Shown here piece after piece: positions 53,864-64,000 of a stretch of DNA of 64,000 nucleotides. Within the stretch, counting starts at the first letter, position 1, and each line of letters opens with the position of its first letter. The stretch is from Cerrena zonata (Eukaryota > Basidiomycota > Agaricomycetes > Polyporales > Cerrenaceae). The stretch lies in contig JASBNA010000020.1 of NCBI GenBank assembly GCA_038087015.1, forward strand, positions 558,001-622,000. The letters run 5' to 3'. Both the position numbers and the translations under genes were made by a program. A model generated the notes under the pieces. It ran no database searches, was not told the DNA's origin, and saw only the letters and a program-made list of their open reading frames with translations.

Positions 53864-56800
53864 ACCGGCGAACTGTCTCAACGTCAGTCTCGCTAGGAAT
53901 AACGATCTCGCATGTACTTGTAGCAGAATTAAACGGACAGTCAATGAATATCCCGTTATCTATTATGCAGCGAGCGAAAACCGTTGAACCAAAAGCCCTC
54001 ATTGACAGTGGAGCTGGAGGAGTCTTTATCGATGCCAATTATGTCGCAAAGCATCAACTTCAGACCACAAAACTGCTAACTCCAATACCAGTCTTCAATG
54101 TCGATGGAACCCCTAATGTCAGAGGATATATTACCGAATGCGTATGGGCCAGTACAAAGTTAGGAGACAACAATCACCTAATTAAGTACCTAGTCACCTC
54201 CCTTGGGGACCAAGACGTAATTCTGGGACTCTCATGGCTTCGGCAGTACAATCCGAAGATTGACTGGATCAAAGGAACTGTTGAATTCAGCAAGACAAGG
54301 CTCTATACTCTCACCAGTCGTCTCCGACGAATCTTCCAACTGGAATCGCAACTGCTCCCTAGCTGTGGTCAAGTACGGAAGGTTACATGTGAAACGGTGG
54401 ATGACGATGAAGAAGGAAGGTCCGACATTCCCCCCAAGGAATCTTCGGGGATAATAGAAGAAGTATCCCAGGAGATTGATGAAGCACAGCCTGACTCGGA
54501 ATCCATGGTGGTAGAAGAAGAAGTACCACAGGAGAACGAAGAACAATTTCAGGAACCAACGGTGGAAGAAAGACTAAAGGCATTACAACCTCAAGAACTT
54601 CTTATCTCATACATCCAAGGGGAATCTACTTGTCATGTTTGGATAAAAGAGGACGACCCATTAACCATAGAAACCGAGTCTGAAACACCTCGGCACTACG
54701 GACCACGGATAGGACGCATCACGCGCACCATGCATGGGATGAGATATACCTATGGATGTGATGCTTGGATCCGTGCAAAGGTCAACCCGGCAATGGCAAT
54801 GGCACAGGAAGCTTCCAAGAAGGAGATGGCAAAACCACTCGAAGAAATGATTCCTAAAGACTATCACGAGTTCTTAGACGTCTTTGAGAAAAAGAAAGCG
54901 GAAAGGTTTCCAGAGTCACGTCCTTATGATCATGCCATCAACTTGAAGCCTGACTTCCAGCCAAGGAATTTCAAAATTTACCCGCTATCCCCTCTCGAAC
55001 AAACCAAGCTAGACGAGTTCTTAGATGAAAACCTTCGGAAAGGATATATTCGTCCCTCTCAATCGCCGATGGCAAGTCCCTTCTTTTTCGTAGGAAAAAA
55101 GGATGGTTCATTACGTCCTTGCCAAGACTACCGGTATCTCAATGAAGGAACTATCAAGGATGCGTATCCCTTACCACTAATCAGTGAATTATTGGACAAG
55201 TTGACAGGGGCTACCATCTTTTCAAAATTAGACCTTCGAAGCGGATACAACAATGTCCGCATCAAAGATGGAGATCAATGGAAAGCGGCATTCAAAACCA
55301 ACAGAGGACTATTCGAACCCACGGTCATGTTTTTTGGACTATGTAATTCCCCTGCCACATTCCAACACATGATGAACGACCTGTTTCGAGATATGTTGGA
55401 TGAAGGATGGCTTGTCATTTACATGGATGACATGCTAGTCTTTTCAAAAGACAAGGAAACACACCGACGACGGATTCAACGCATCCTACAAAGGCTACGG
55501 GAGAACGATTTGTTTTTGAAGGCGGAGAAATGTGTCTTTGATGCAACAGAAGTAGAATTTTTAGGCCTTATTGTCAAACCAGGTGAACTGCATATGGACC
55601 CAGTCAAATTGGAAGGAATCCGAACTTGGCCACAACCGGAAACGGTCAAGCAAGTACGATCCTTCCTAGGATTTGGAAACTTCTACCGTAAATTCATTCG
55701 ACATTATGCAGAGCTCGCACGCCCACTGCATGACCTTACCAAGAAGGATGTCACATGGTCATGGACGGAAGAATGCCAGAAAGCATTTGACACGTTGAAA
55801 GCGAAATTTTCCTCGGCACCAGTTCTCAGTATTCCGGATCCCACCAAACCATTTGTATTGGAAACAGATGCCAGCAAATTTGCCACAGGTGCTGTTCTTC
55901 GGCAACGGGACATGAACGGAGATTGGCACCCATGCGGATTCCTATCACAAAGTTTTTCTCCCGCAGAGAAGAACTATGAAATCTATGATAGAGAACTACT
56001 TGGTATCATTCGTGGGCTAACCGCATGGAGGCACTATTTCGAAGGATCTTCACACAAGCTGGTTATTTGCAGTGACCATCAGAACCTCACATACTTCCGC
56101 ATGCCGCAACGGCTAACACCACGACAACGACGATGGCATCTATTCCTATCACGGTTTGACTACATCCTGAAACATGTACCAGGAAGCCAAATGGTTATCT
56201 CAGACACAATGTCCAGAAACCCCCTCTACAACGATGACAGTAGCGAAGACACGTTCCAGGTATTACTTCCAGATGCACTATTTGTACGAAGGGTGGATAC
56301 AACTCTGAAAGAACAAATACTCTCTTCCACAATGATGGATCCTATTGTGCGAGATGCAATAGAAGCCCTGAAGTCAAATGGTACGACCGGAATGAAAGCG
56401 GATCTTCATGACTGGGAAATCGAAGATGGCCTTATCACCTTCAAAGGACGGACATATGTCCCTCAAAATGAAGGTCTTCGCAGGCATATTGTTCACGACC
56501 ACCATGACCTACCTGTTATGGGACACCCAGGCATATTCAAAACGAAGGAGCTGGTTTCTAGGGATTATTGGTGGCCTGGTCTACATTCTTTTGTAACAAA
56601 CTATGTTTTAGGGTGCAGTGTCTGTCAACAGAATAAGGTCAACACTCACCCTACAGTACCACCGATTCATCCAATTCCCACAAAGTCAAATAGACCATTC
56701 GCAGACTGTTCCACCGACTTCATCACAGATCTCCCACTGTCTCATGGATACGATTCTATCATGGTCGTGGTAGACCATGGCCTTTCGAAGGGGGCAATTT

Positions 56801-57561
56801 TCACACCCTGCACAAAGAAGATCGATGCATTAGGAACAGCGGAAGCATTACACCAACACGTGTATAAAAGATTTGGGCTAATGGATTCTCTAATATCGGA
56901 CCGAGGACCCCAATTCGCTTCTCATGCGTTCAAGGAGCTATTACGCATCATTGGAACGAAATCCAAACTTAGCACCGCCTATCACCCGCAAACAGATGGA
57001 GAAACGGAACGGACCAATCAGGAATTGGAAGGATACCTTAGGATCTTCTGTGGCAATAACCCAGAACAATGGTCGACCCTCCTGGCAGATGCCGAGTTTG
57101 TTCATAACAACCGCATCCACGAATCAAGAGGAATGTCACCATTTTACATCATGATGGGATACAACCCCAAATCTATTCCCACCGCATATCCTAAAACAAA
57201 TGTCCCGGCAGTACAAGACCGCATCCAGAACCTCCAGAAGATTTGGGATGAAGCACGAGCAGCACACGAGTTAGCAAGAAGAAAGGTGGCAGACCGGGTA
57301 TCACGAAGATTTACCCCATTCACAAAGGGAACAAAGGTGTGGCTCGAAGGAAAGAATCTCAAGCTCGGATATGAACATCGGAAATTAAAACCGCTAAGGG
57401 AAGGGCCCTTCGAAATCACCGAAGTTCTAGGACCATTGACGTACAAACTAAAACTTCCTTACCATTGGAAGATTCATGACGTCTTCCATGCATCCCTGCT
57501 GACCCCCTACCGTGAGACCGAAGCACATGGACCGAACTTCCTCCTACCTCCTCCGGAGCTA
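53860..57561 (+). CDS. pol: Pol polyprotein (protease, RT, RNase H, integrase), cut before its chromodomain
   Basis: Open in the -1 frame relative to gag. Aspartic protease with ALIDSGAGG (Asp about residue 49), an acidic linker (about residues 180-240), RT with KLDLRSGYNNVRI, GLCNSPATF and the catalytic YIYMDD-type VIYMDDMLVF (near residue 521), RNase H starting LETDASKFATGAVL, integrase zinc finger (HDHHDLPVMGHPG...CSVCQQNK), DDE core (DCSTDF, ISDRGPQF, HPQTDGETERTN) and a GPY-like GPFEITEVLGPLTYKLKLPY. At 57562 a CACTG-ended insertion begins; the residues read from there to the stop at 57651 are encoded by the insertion. The chromodomain continues at 58277. No other stop or shift was seen, so the insertion is the main lesion. 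Confidence 0.93.
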
Positions 57562-58276
57562 CACTGGATCGTAGCCCAAATTTTAGGCTTCATAAAAGTA
57601 AGGTCAAATTTTATAAAAAGTCTCTTACAAAATATGATTTTAAGCATGTAAAAATTGTCAAAAAATGCAGAATTTCAGCAAAATCTGATGAATCATAAAA
57701 TCCTTGACTAATTCAGACTTTTGTATCTAATTTTTAAACTTTAGAAATATTGAATTTTTGTTTATTTTTTGTTGGAGAAAAGTTTACTATGCAAAATTCA
57801 AAATTTTGATGCACTTTTGTTTCTCTAGAAATCATAATATAATTATATATATCAAAATAAAGTGTTATAAATAGAGAGTCTAGAGAGAAGATATAGACTA
57901 CTATTGTTGGTAAATTATAGTCTCTGTCAATTATACTATCTGATAGAGATATTTAAGTATGCAATATCACTGACCTTTTCAAATTAGCAGTTTAAATTTT
58001 ATATCACTTTTGGAGAAACAAAAGTGCATCAAAATTTTGAATTTTGCATAGTAAACTTTTCTCCAACAAAAAATAAACAAAAATTCAATATTTCTAAAGT
58101 TTAAAAATTAGATACAAAAGTCTGAATTAGCCAAGGATTTTATGATTCATCAGATTTTGCTGAAATTCTGCATTTTTTGACAATTTTTACATGCTTAAAA
58201 TCATATTTTGTAAGAGACTTTTTATAAAATTTGACCCTACTTTTATGAAGCCTAAAATTTGGGCTACGATCCAGTG
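57562..58276. mobile_element. CACTG-ended inverted-repeat element (non-autonomous), copy 1
   Basis: 715 bp, AT-rich, no ORF. Ends CACTGGATCGTAGCCC and its reverse complement, with terminal inverted repeats of about 265 bp each. Flanked by CTA at 57559-57561 and CTA at 58277-58279, a 3-bp target duplication. CACTA/G termini plus a 3-bp duplication match the CACTA (CMC) superfamily. Removing the insert and one CTA rejoins the pol frame through the codons Glu-Leu-Ile-Asp. Confidence 0.88.
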
Positions 58277-58465
58277 CTAATCGATGGAGATGATGAATAT
58301 GAAGTAGAAGCCATTCTCTCACACTGCAAGATCGGAGGTCACCTGAAGTACCTGGTCAAGTGGAAAGGATATCCGTCCTCTGAGAACACATTCGAACCAG
58401 AAGGTAATCTCACCAATGCCACCGAAATGCTGGCTGCGTATAAAAGGAGACGGAAACTTAGCTAG
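58277..58465 (+). CDS. chromodomain, C-terminal end of the interrupted Pol
   Basis: [17 protein letters not shown], then [20 protein letters not shown] is a complete chromodomain, which in chromoviruses steers integration to marked chromatin. It lies in frame with Pol once the MITE and one CTA are ignored, and stops at 58463-58465 after AYKRRRKLS. The aromatic cage positions (Tyr in YEVEAI, Trp in VKWKGY, and the NTFEPE segment) are partly kept. Confidence 0.88.
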   Translation, partial: LIDGDDEYEVEAILSHCKIGGHLKYLVKWKGYPSSENTFEPEGNLTNATEMLAAYKRRRKLS

Positions 58466-58517
58466 ACACCTCAGCTAAATCCAATCGATCCAAGCTACAC
58501 AGAATCTCCTCTCAAAC

Positions 58518-59302
58518 ATGTCTTCTCCACGTCTCACTACTACTTCCAACGATGCTCAATGCCTCGAAGTCTCTCTTCGTCGAATTCAGGTTTTACGCAA
58601 CCTGGCAGACCACTTCCACAACAGCATCCGCCTCACTCAACGACAAGTCGACCTTGTCAATGCTCGCCTCGAGAACCAGCTTCAGGAAGCTGCGGGCCTC
58701 TACCGCGAATTCACAGTCATCCTCGCTGAACTGGAAGTGAACCTCCTCGCGGTGCGAAGTCGAGGGTCTTTCCACCAATTCTGGTGCTCCCACGAGCACC
58801 ATCATCCCCACCTTCCATTCCCATTCCCATTGAAACTCCTGTCCCTGTCCGTGTGGAACCAGTGGTCACTGTTCCTAACCACCCTGATATTCCTCCAGGT
58901 CGAATGATCAGCCGACCTATCTACCCGAGAGATGACGAACCAGTCGATATCCCTCGTGCCGGCATTTGGGGAATAATTCCCCTCGGAAGAAATGGAAACG
59001 GTTACCATCGATGGGCGTCGCTTCGCCCCTCACCACTGAAGACTGGTTCGAAACCATAGAACTTCCTCCTCACGCCCCTACTCCTCCCCGCTCCACTACT
59101 CCTCCCCAAGTCCTCCATGTTGGACTTCCTGTTATGTGCAACCCTCGCCGACATCGCCCTCGCCCCCGACCACGTCGTAATCGACACTCTTCCTCCTCGT
59201 CCTCCCCCACTACTGATACGTATGTCGATGACAACTATGTGGACCACGACCATCAACAATGTCGGCATGTCCAACATCACCGACGAACCTGTAGATTACT
59301 AA
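58518..59302 (+). pseudogene. decayed third ORF of the gypsy element
   Basis: An ATG at 58518 opens a coiled-coil-like protein (RRIQVLRNLADHFHNSIRLT, RQVDLVNARLENQLQEAAGL). Coding character then moves to another frame at about 58760 (VLPRAPSSPPSIPIPIETPV, SRPIYPRDDEPVDIPRAGIW) and again near 58990 (PPHAPTPPRSTTPPQ). Two frameshifts are implied. A 3' ORF after the chromodomain is not part of the core chromovirus set; origin and function unknown. Confidence 0.5.
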
Positions 59303-59334
59303 GTAGTTACCAATTTCAGGGAAATTGTACCCAT

Positions 59335-59345
59335 GAGAAGGGGGG
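59335..59345 (+). other. polypurine tract
   Basis: GAGAAGGGGGG, three bases before the 3' LTR, is the expected primer site for plus-strand DNA synthesis. Confidence 0.8.
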
Positions 59346-59348
59346 TAA

Positions 59349-59692
59349 TGTTACAATGAACGTACACTTTTTCTTTTCTTTTCCGTTTCCTTTCCCTTAC
59401 TTGTACTTGTGACTCAGTAACCACATGGCCCGGTAGCACATGAACGATCACCAGACTAGCTTACCTATCAGTTCTCCCACATGACGTCATCTGCTCCACA
59501 AGTGATGTCATAACTGACGTCATTATGACATCATCCTAGTCTAGACCATTCTATTCTCTCACGTAGTACAGCACGGTCCCTAGTATATAAACCCAGTAGC
59601 TCTAGCTTGTATTCCTTAACCTGACCTAGGCAATCTACCCTTTCTTACCCCTGTTTAACTTGTACCTGCGTGAAAGGGCTTCGCCCGTAACA
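59349..59692 (+). repeat. 3' LTR of the gypsy element
   Basis: Begins TGTTACAATGAACG, ends CGCCCGTAACA, 344 bp, colinear with 51424-51766 with about ten small differences. Keeps the four bZIP-like sites, TATA box and the AACCTGACCT segment. Its end abuts the copia integrase fragment. Confidence 0.93.
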
Positions 59693-62168
59693 TTGTCAAC
59701 ACGAAGGACCTTGAAGGAGCAACCCTTCTGAGTGACGAAGAAGTTGTGATATTTTTCAAGTGAGGGGAAAGCTTGATTTCGAGGTGAGAAGAAAATAGAG
59801 TTGAGAATAGCGAGAGCCGAGATCGGTGAAGGAAATATAGTAGCGATGTCGGTGAATAGACTGAGTGGTAGCGGGTCCCCCATATGTCGCAGACAACAAT
59901 GTCGCCGACGTCAAGGGTTTTGGAAATGGAAGTGGAAGGGAAAGGTGCTTTGTGGTGCTTTCCAATGATGCACGACTCGCATTCGAAATCGATAGGGCTA
60001 GTGGGTGTCAACTTCAAGTCCAGTAACCATTCCCTTCCGGACGAGTTCCTGGAGTTGGCCCTTATTCAGGTGCACTGGATCGTAGCCCAAATTTTAGGCT
60101 TCATAAAAGTAAGGTCAAATTTTATAAAAAGTCTCTTACAAAATATGATTTTAAGCACCTAAAAATTGTCAAAAAATGCAGAATTTCAGCAAAATTTGAT
60201 GAATCATAAAATTCTTGGCTAATTCAGACTTTTGTATCTAATTTTTAGACTTTAGAAATATTGAATTTTTGTTTATTTTTTTATTGGAGAAAAGTTTACT
60301 ATGTAAAATTCAAAATTTTGATGCACTTTTGTTTCTCCAAAAGTGATATAAAATTTAAACTGCTAATTTGGAAAGATCAGTGATATTGCATACTTAAATA
60401 TCTCTATCAGATAGTATAATTGACAGAGACTATGATTTACCAACAATAGTAGTCTATATCTTCTCTCTAGGCTCTCTATTTATAATACTTTATTTTGATA
60501 TATACAATTATATTATGATTTCTAGGGAAATAAAAGTGTATCAAAATATTGAATTTTGTATAGTAAACTTTTCTCCAATAAAAAATAAACAAAAATTCAA
60601 TATTTCTAAAGTCTAAAAATTGAATATAAAAGTCTGAATTAGCCAAGGATTTTATGATTCATCAAATTTTGCTGAAATTCTGCATTTTTTGACAATTTTT
60701 AGGTGCTTAAAATCATATTTTGTAAGAGACTTTTTATAAAATTTGACCTTACTTTTATGAAGCCTAAAATTCGGGCTATGATCCAGTGGTGCCCTAGAGA
60801 TACATGCCAGTCGTACCAGGTCCGGCTGACACGGACAGAAAAGACTGAACTGGAATAACAGGTATGACATCGAATTCGTACAAGTTATTGTTCTTGACTC
60901 CTTGAGTAATCATCTTGTCACGGTGGTCGTCAATAATCTCGATGATATCATCGTGACCATAGTATGCGAGACCCAGTATCATTGGTGAGGCATCCGAGCG
61001 AAATCAAGTGGTGTGAGATGGAGGGAACATGAAGGACGTCGGTGAGGGTGAAAAGACCAGTGCGATGTCCATCACGGCGGAAGTGAAGCAGGATGGTACC
61101 AACACCAAGGACAGCGGCAGATCCTACACCAGAGATAACACGTCCGGGAGTAGGAGTGTACTCATGAAAGAGAGAGCGATCGGATACGATGTGAGCTTGA
61201 GTACCTGTGTCTCCGATCCACTTCTTTTCACTGTGAGGAGGAAGGTCACTGGCAGGAGTGTAGATGTTTGCCATAAAGGTATAAGACACCTGTTGACCTT
61301 GGTCCGGAGGAGGCCGGCGAGCATTGGAAGATGGAAAACATGAAGAAGGAGGTCGACGACCATTTCCGCAGTTTGGACAAAAGTTTTCCGCGGGAGGGTT
61401 GGAAACCCTGTCACTGAGGCAGACAGTTTCTGTTAAAACCTTGCAATCGGTTTTGGAAACGAGGTGGACCAGGTGGACCAGGTGGACCTTGTAGACCATG
61501 GTTACGACTTCCAATGAACTGCAGGAAAGGAAGTAGTGGATCCGGATCGTGAACGATGTCAGGCATCTTCCTGAAGAAGGCATCCAATGAGGGTGGTACT
61601 GTTGGAGGACATGGTAGAGAGGTCAATGGAAGAGACGAAGGAATCCCAGGACTCAGGTAGAGCAGTGAGGAGGACTAAGTTGAAGTCCCTCTCAGAGATA
61701 GAATCCTGAAGCAAAGTAAGCTTCTCCTTGCAAGTACGGAGGATACGGATGTGTTCCTCGACTTCAGTACCATCCGGGATCGCGTACCGGAAGAATTTGC
61801 GACGTTCCAGGATGATAGCGATTGGACCTTGGATGTCGAAGACAGTCTTCAAAGAAGACCATGCTTGATGAGCAAACTCAGCACCAATGACATAAGTCAT
61901 CATGGACTGAGAAATCCGGGTCCGGATGGCAGTGAGAGCTTTCGCATCCCTAGACTTCCAAGCAGTAATGGCAGCGACATTCGCAGTGAGGTCAGCTGCA
62001 GCCGCAGTCGCATCAAGGGGAATAGGACAAAGAGTAGGTCCCATCCGCATGACCAAAGAGACCAGCTTCGGTAAGGATGTCCTTGATCTGGACACTCCAA
62101 GTCAGATAGTTATCCGGAGACTTTAGGTGTTCGATACGATAGGAAGGGGATGAAGATGTGTCGGTCAT
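59693..62168 (-). pseudogene. copia Gag-Pol remnant (UBN2 gag, protease, integrase start)
   Basis: Starts at ATG 62168 (MTDTSSSPSYRIEHLKSPDN, YLTWSVQIKDILTEAGLFGH), typical of copia Gag. A frameshift near 62050 moves the frame to LDATAAAADLTANVAAITAW, then HQAWSSLKTVFDIQG and EEHIRILRTCKEKLTLLQDS. A CPNCG knuckle relic, protease WIGDTGTQAHIVSDRSLF and LTDVLHVPSISHHLISLG follow. The integrase lead-in DWHVSLGHLNKGQLQEL is split by MITE copy 2, then CESCIIGKHHKAPFP and VCDIWGPAT. It ends at 59693 inside the integrase core. Multiple shifts show it is inactive. Confidence 0.85.
60073..60788. mobile_element. CACTG-ended inverted-repeat element (non-autonomous), copy 2
   Basis: 716 bp, same family as copy 1 but with the unique centre inverted, so it is in the opposite orientation. 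Flanked by GTG at 60070-60072 and GTG at 60789-60791. The insertion splits the LGH codons of the copia integrase; removing it with one GTG rejoins that frame. Confidence 0.88.
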
Positions 62169-62474
62169 GTTGGAATAGTGATGAAGGACTAGACCGTAGA
62201 GAAGGAGTTCGTCGAGGGATAGACCAAAAGGACGATGAGGAAGTATAATGATGAGAACGTTTGGCCAAACGATGAAGACATACTATCGTCAAGAGGGAGA
62301 CGAAAGATCGAGAGGGTGATCACAATGAAGTAAAGACGTCTGCTATAGCGAGCGTAGAGATGGTAGAGTATCAAGATGCTGTAGGCAGTGGCGCGCGAGT
62401 GTAGAAAGTTTTAAGTCGACTACAGAGGAGTTAGTAAGGGAACTTTTATAAACGAGAGGCGGGGGCCCATAACC

Positions 62475-62978
62475 TGTTGTTGTGCACGCAATAGGTAGGG
62501 TATTTAGAGGCAACAAAGACGATAAAAATTGATAAGATAGACTAGACAAAATACATAGCTTTTTATACTAAATCCGGATGGATTTTACGGCCGAAACAAG
62601 TAGCAAATAGGAGGATGCAGAAAGCATAAGAAACACGTCGGAAGGCAGACGGGAAAATAGGAGCAAATGGGAATAAAGCAAACCAGAGAAAATGGGATGA
62701 GAAGATATGAGGAAAGGATTAAGAGAGTCCAAAAGAAAAGGCAGAAGGTATAAGAGGATAAGACGGAAGCAAAACTGAGCACCTTCCTAATCCGGAATGA
62801 TCAGGTCCGGATGAGGTCAGCGCTGGCTGCAGCCGGATCCTCAGTGCGGGCAGATGTACCACGTCCGGATGCGGGTCATGCCCGGATGCACATTGTGTCC
62901 GGATGTGGATCGTATGCGGATGCACTACGATACTGGATGGTGCATGCGTCCGGATGCCTCGGACGGTGTATTACAACA
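62475..62978 (-). repeat. 5' LTR of the copia element (inferred ends)
   Basis: On the minus strand it begins TGTTGTAATACACC and ends GCACAACAACA, with a six-base inverted repeat TGTTGT/ACAACA. It has TATAAAAAG near 62565 and is followed directly by the primer-site-like GGTTATGGGCCC. The ends are inferred because the partner LTR is missing. The upstream half carries repeated TCCGGATG motifs. Confidence 0.6.
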
Positions 62979-64000
62979 CTGATTAGAGAATACAAACAAG
63001 ATGAGTAAGATAAACTGGGTATTTATTATAATCATAATTTCAAAAATATACCAAGTACAGGGGAGGTGATAAAATAAAATATAATATTGCTTACACAATA
63101 AATGAAGTATTAATAACCTAATGAATAAGGTAGTATAATACCCCAGGATATCCAAGTGTAGTGATGTGTTGTTACACCGGTAGAGCTGATGTAACATAGT
63201 CAAAGTCTAAGTCAAAGATGTCGAGTAGGAATAGGGACTGGGTTATCCTAAACCTAAGACAAGAGTTCACTCTAGTCACTTGGTACAGTTCTCTGAGGTT
63301 CGAGTCCGCAGACTCTAGCGAGCCTTGGGCACAGGCGAAGCTGGCCAAGTCAAGCAGGCAGAGGGTCAGGAGTTACAGGGGTAAATCCACGTAGATTCCG
63401 TCTGGGGAATTGGTGAGTTACAGGTGGTCCTTAAATACTACTGGGAATAATGGGAAAGGGGGTCTCGGGGAGAAGGTGATAGAAAGTAGAAGAAGCAACA
63501 GAATGGAAGAGAAGTGGAAAGCTAGAGAACAGAATGGAAGGCAGAGGAAGCACTACCTAAATAAGGGAGTTTAGTGATGGTGAGAACGTAGCTACTGGAT
63601 AAGGGTATACTAGCTAAGTGACCATGTGGAAGGAGGTGAGAGAAAAGGGAAAGGTAGTCTGACGAAGTCTGAAGGGTAAAAGGTGGTGAAGAAAAGGAGT
63701 ATGAGGCGAGTAAGGGTAGGCAGAAAGGGGTCCAGGAGGAAAATGAATTGGGGTCGACCATAGCGTATAACATGTGTTATACTTGATACAATCTCCTAGA
63801 AGGTGCTGCAACATTGGTCAGATTGTTACTATATATAGATGTTTTTGCTTACTTACTACTAATACTAGCACTTATAATACAAAAAATAGGAAATCAAATT
63901 TGAACTGAGTAAAGAGCCCATTATTGGTATTAGTAATATATATAGACAAAGAGGGAATTATTTTGAGTACTCTCACTTTTTTTTGAATTTTCTAACAGTT
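62979..64000. other. AT-rich right flank, no gene recognised
   Basis: A hairpin TGTTACACCGG...TGTAACA lies at about 63170-63197 and could be an LTR or transposon end. Purine-rich sequence at 63450-63750 makes open frames on the minus strand that look non-coding. The last 150 bases are AT-rich. Nothing further is supported. Confidence 0.35.

Larger units (their letters stand above)
51424..59692 (+). mobile_element. Ty3/gypsy chromovirus LTR retrotransposon, interrupted by a MITE
   Basis: 8.27 kb including a 715-bp insertion. Paired LTRs (343 and 344 bp) begin TGTTAC and end GTAACA. Internal order: primer-binding site, small ORF, gag, pol (protease, reverse transcriptase, RNase H, integrase, chromodomain), a decayed third ORF, polypurine tract. 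The domain order with integrase last and a C-terminal chromodomain defines a chromovirus. LTRs differ at roughly ten positions by eye (about 3%), so it is not brand new, yet gag and pol frames are largely open. Flanks (GTCGG at left, TTGTC at right) do not match, so no target duplication is visible. Confidence 0.93.
59693..62978 (-). mobile_element. Ty1/copia retrotransposon, 5' part, decayed
   Basis: Minus-strand element with its 5' LTR at right (62978-62475), primer-site-like GGTTATGGGCCC at 62474-62463, gag, protease and the first part of integrase. It is cut at 59693, where the gypsy 3' LTR begins, so RT and RNase H are absent from the window. It also carries MITE copy 2 and several frameshifts. 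Confidence 0.85.

Noticed and set aside
59349..59692. The 3' LTR considered as a solo LTR of another insertion
   Set aside because: It has its own polypurine tract just upstream and pairs in sequence with the LTR at 51424-51766, so it belongs to the same element.
63290..63310. tRNA T-arm-like GGTTCGAGTCC
   Set aside because: No matching acceptor stem, A-box or cloverleaf could be built around it.

Overview
The window is nuclear DNA of a mushroom-forming basidiomycete (Agaricomycetes). Most genes are split by many 48-66 nt introns with GT...AG ends, gene families typical of that group are present (DUF6533 membrane protein, OPT transporter, ABCC transporter, p24 protein, GDSL esterase), and the right quarter is a nest of fungal LTR retrotransposons. 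No ribosomal RNA, convincing tRNA or CRISPR array was seen.

Layout. 0.5-42.5 kb is mainly a gene-bearing arm: malic enzyme (+), a single-pass membrane protein (-), a full-length ABCC/MRP transporter (-), a Get5/Mdy2-like ubiquitin-like protein (+), an OPT oligopeptide transporter with a 9-nt micro-exon (+), a small membrane protein (-), a secreted repeat-exon peptide precursor (+), an F-box protein (+), a tandem duplication carrying two small paralogues (-), a DUF6533 protein (-), a MAM33/p32 mitochondrial matrix protein (+), a possible eIF4E-binding protein (+), a galactonate-dehydratase-like enolase-superfamily enzyme (-), an Erv25-type p24 cargo receptor (+) and a GDSL esterase (+). A Ser-rich membrane protein lies at 43.7-45.2 kb. 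A 3.4-kb stretch of degenerate purine-rich repeats follows, then a small uncharacterised gene at 48.6-49.1 kb.

The last 14 kb is nested mobile DNA: a Ty3/gypsy gag remnant (50.3-51.4 kb), a nearly complete Ty3/gypsy chromovirus (51,424-59,692) with LTRs, a self-priming-type primer-binding site, gag and pol joined by a predicted -1 frameshift and a chromodomain, and a decayed Ty1/copia element on the minus strand (59.7-63.0 kb). Two copies of one ~715-bp CACTG-ended inverted-repeat element, each flanked by a 3-bp target duplication, interrupt the gypsy pol gene and the copia integrase.

The most novel locus is 24,422-25,486. It was found only by splicing the sequence by hand. It encodes a secreted precursor whose last four exons are tandem copies of one 93-nt exon separated by 58-nt introns, with an exact 151-nt period. 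Every copy starts with a Lys-Arg (kexin) site, so the product looks like a multi-copy processed peptide precursor. Each repeat-flanking intron places an in-frame stop right at its donor site, so intron retention would shorten the repeat series cleanly. No family name is claimed for it.
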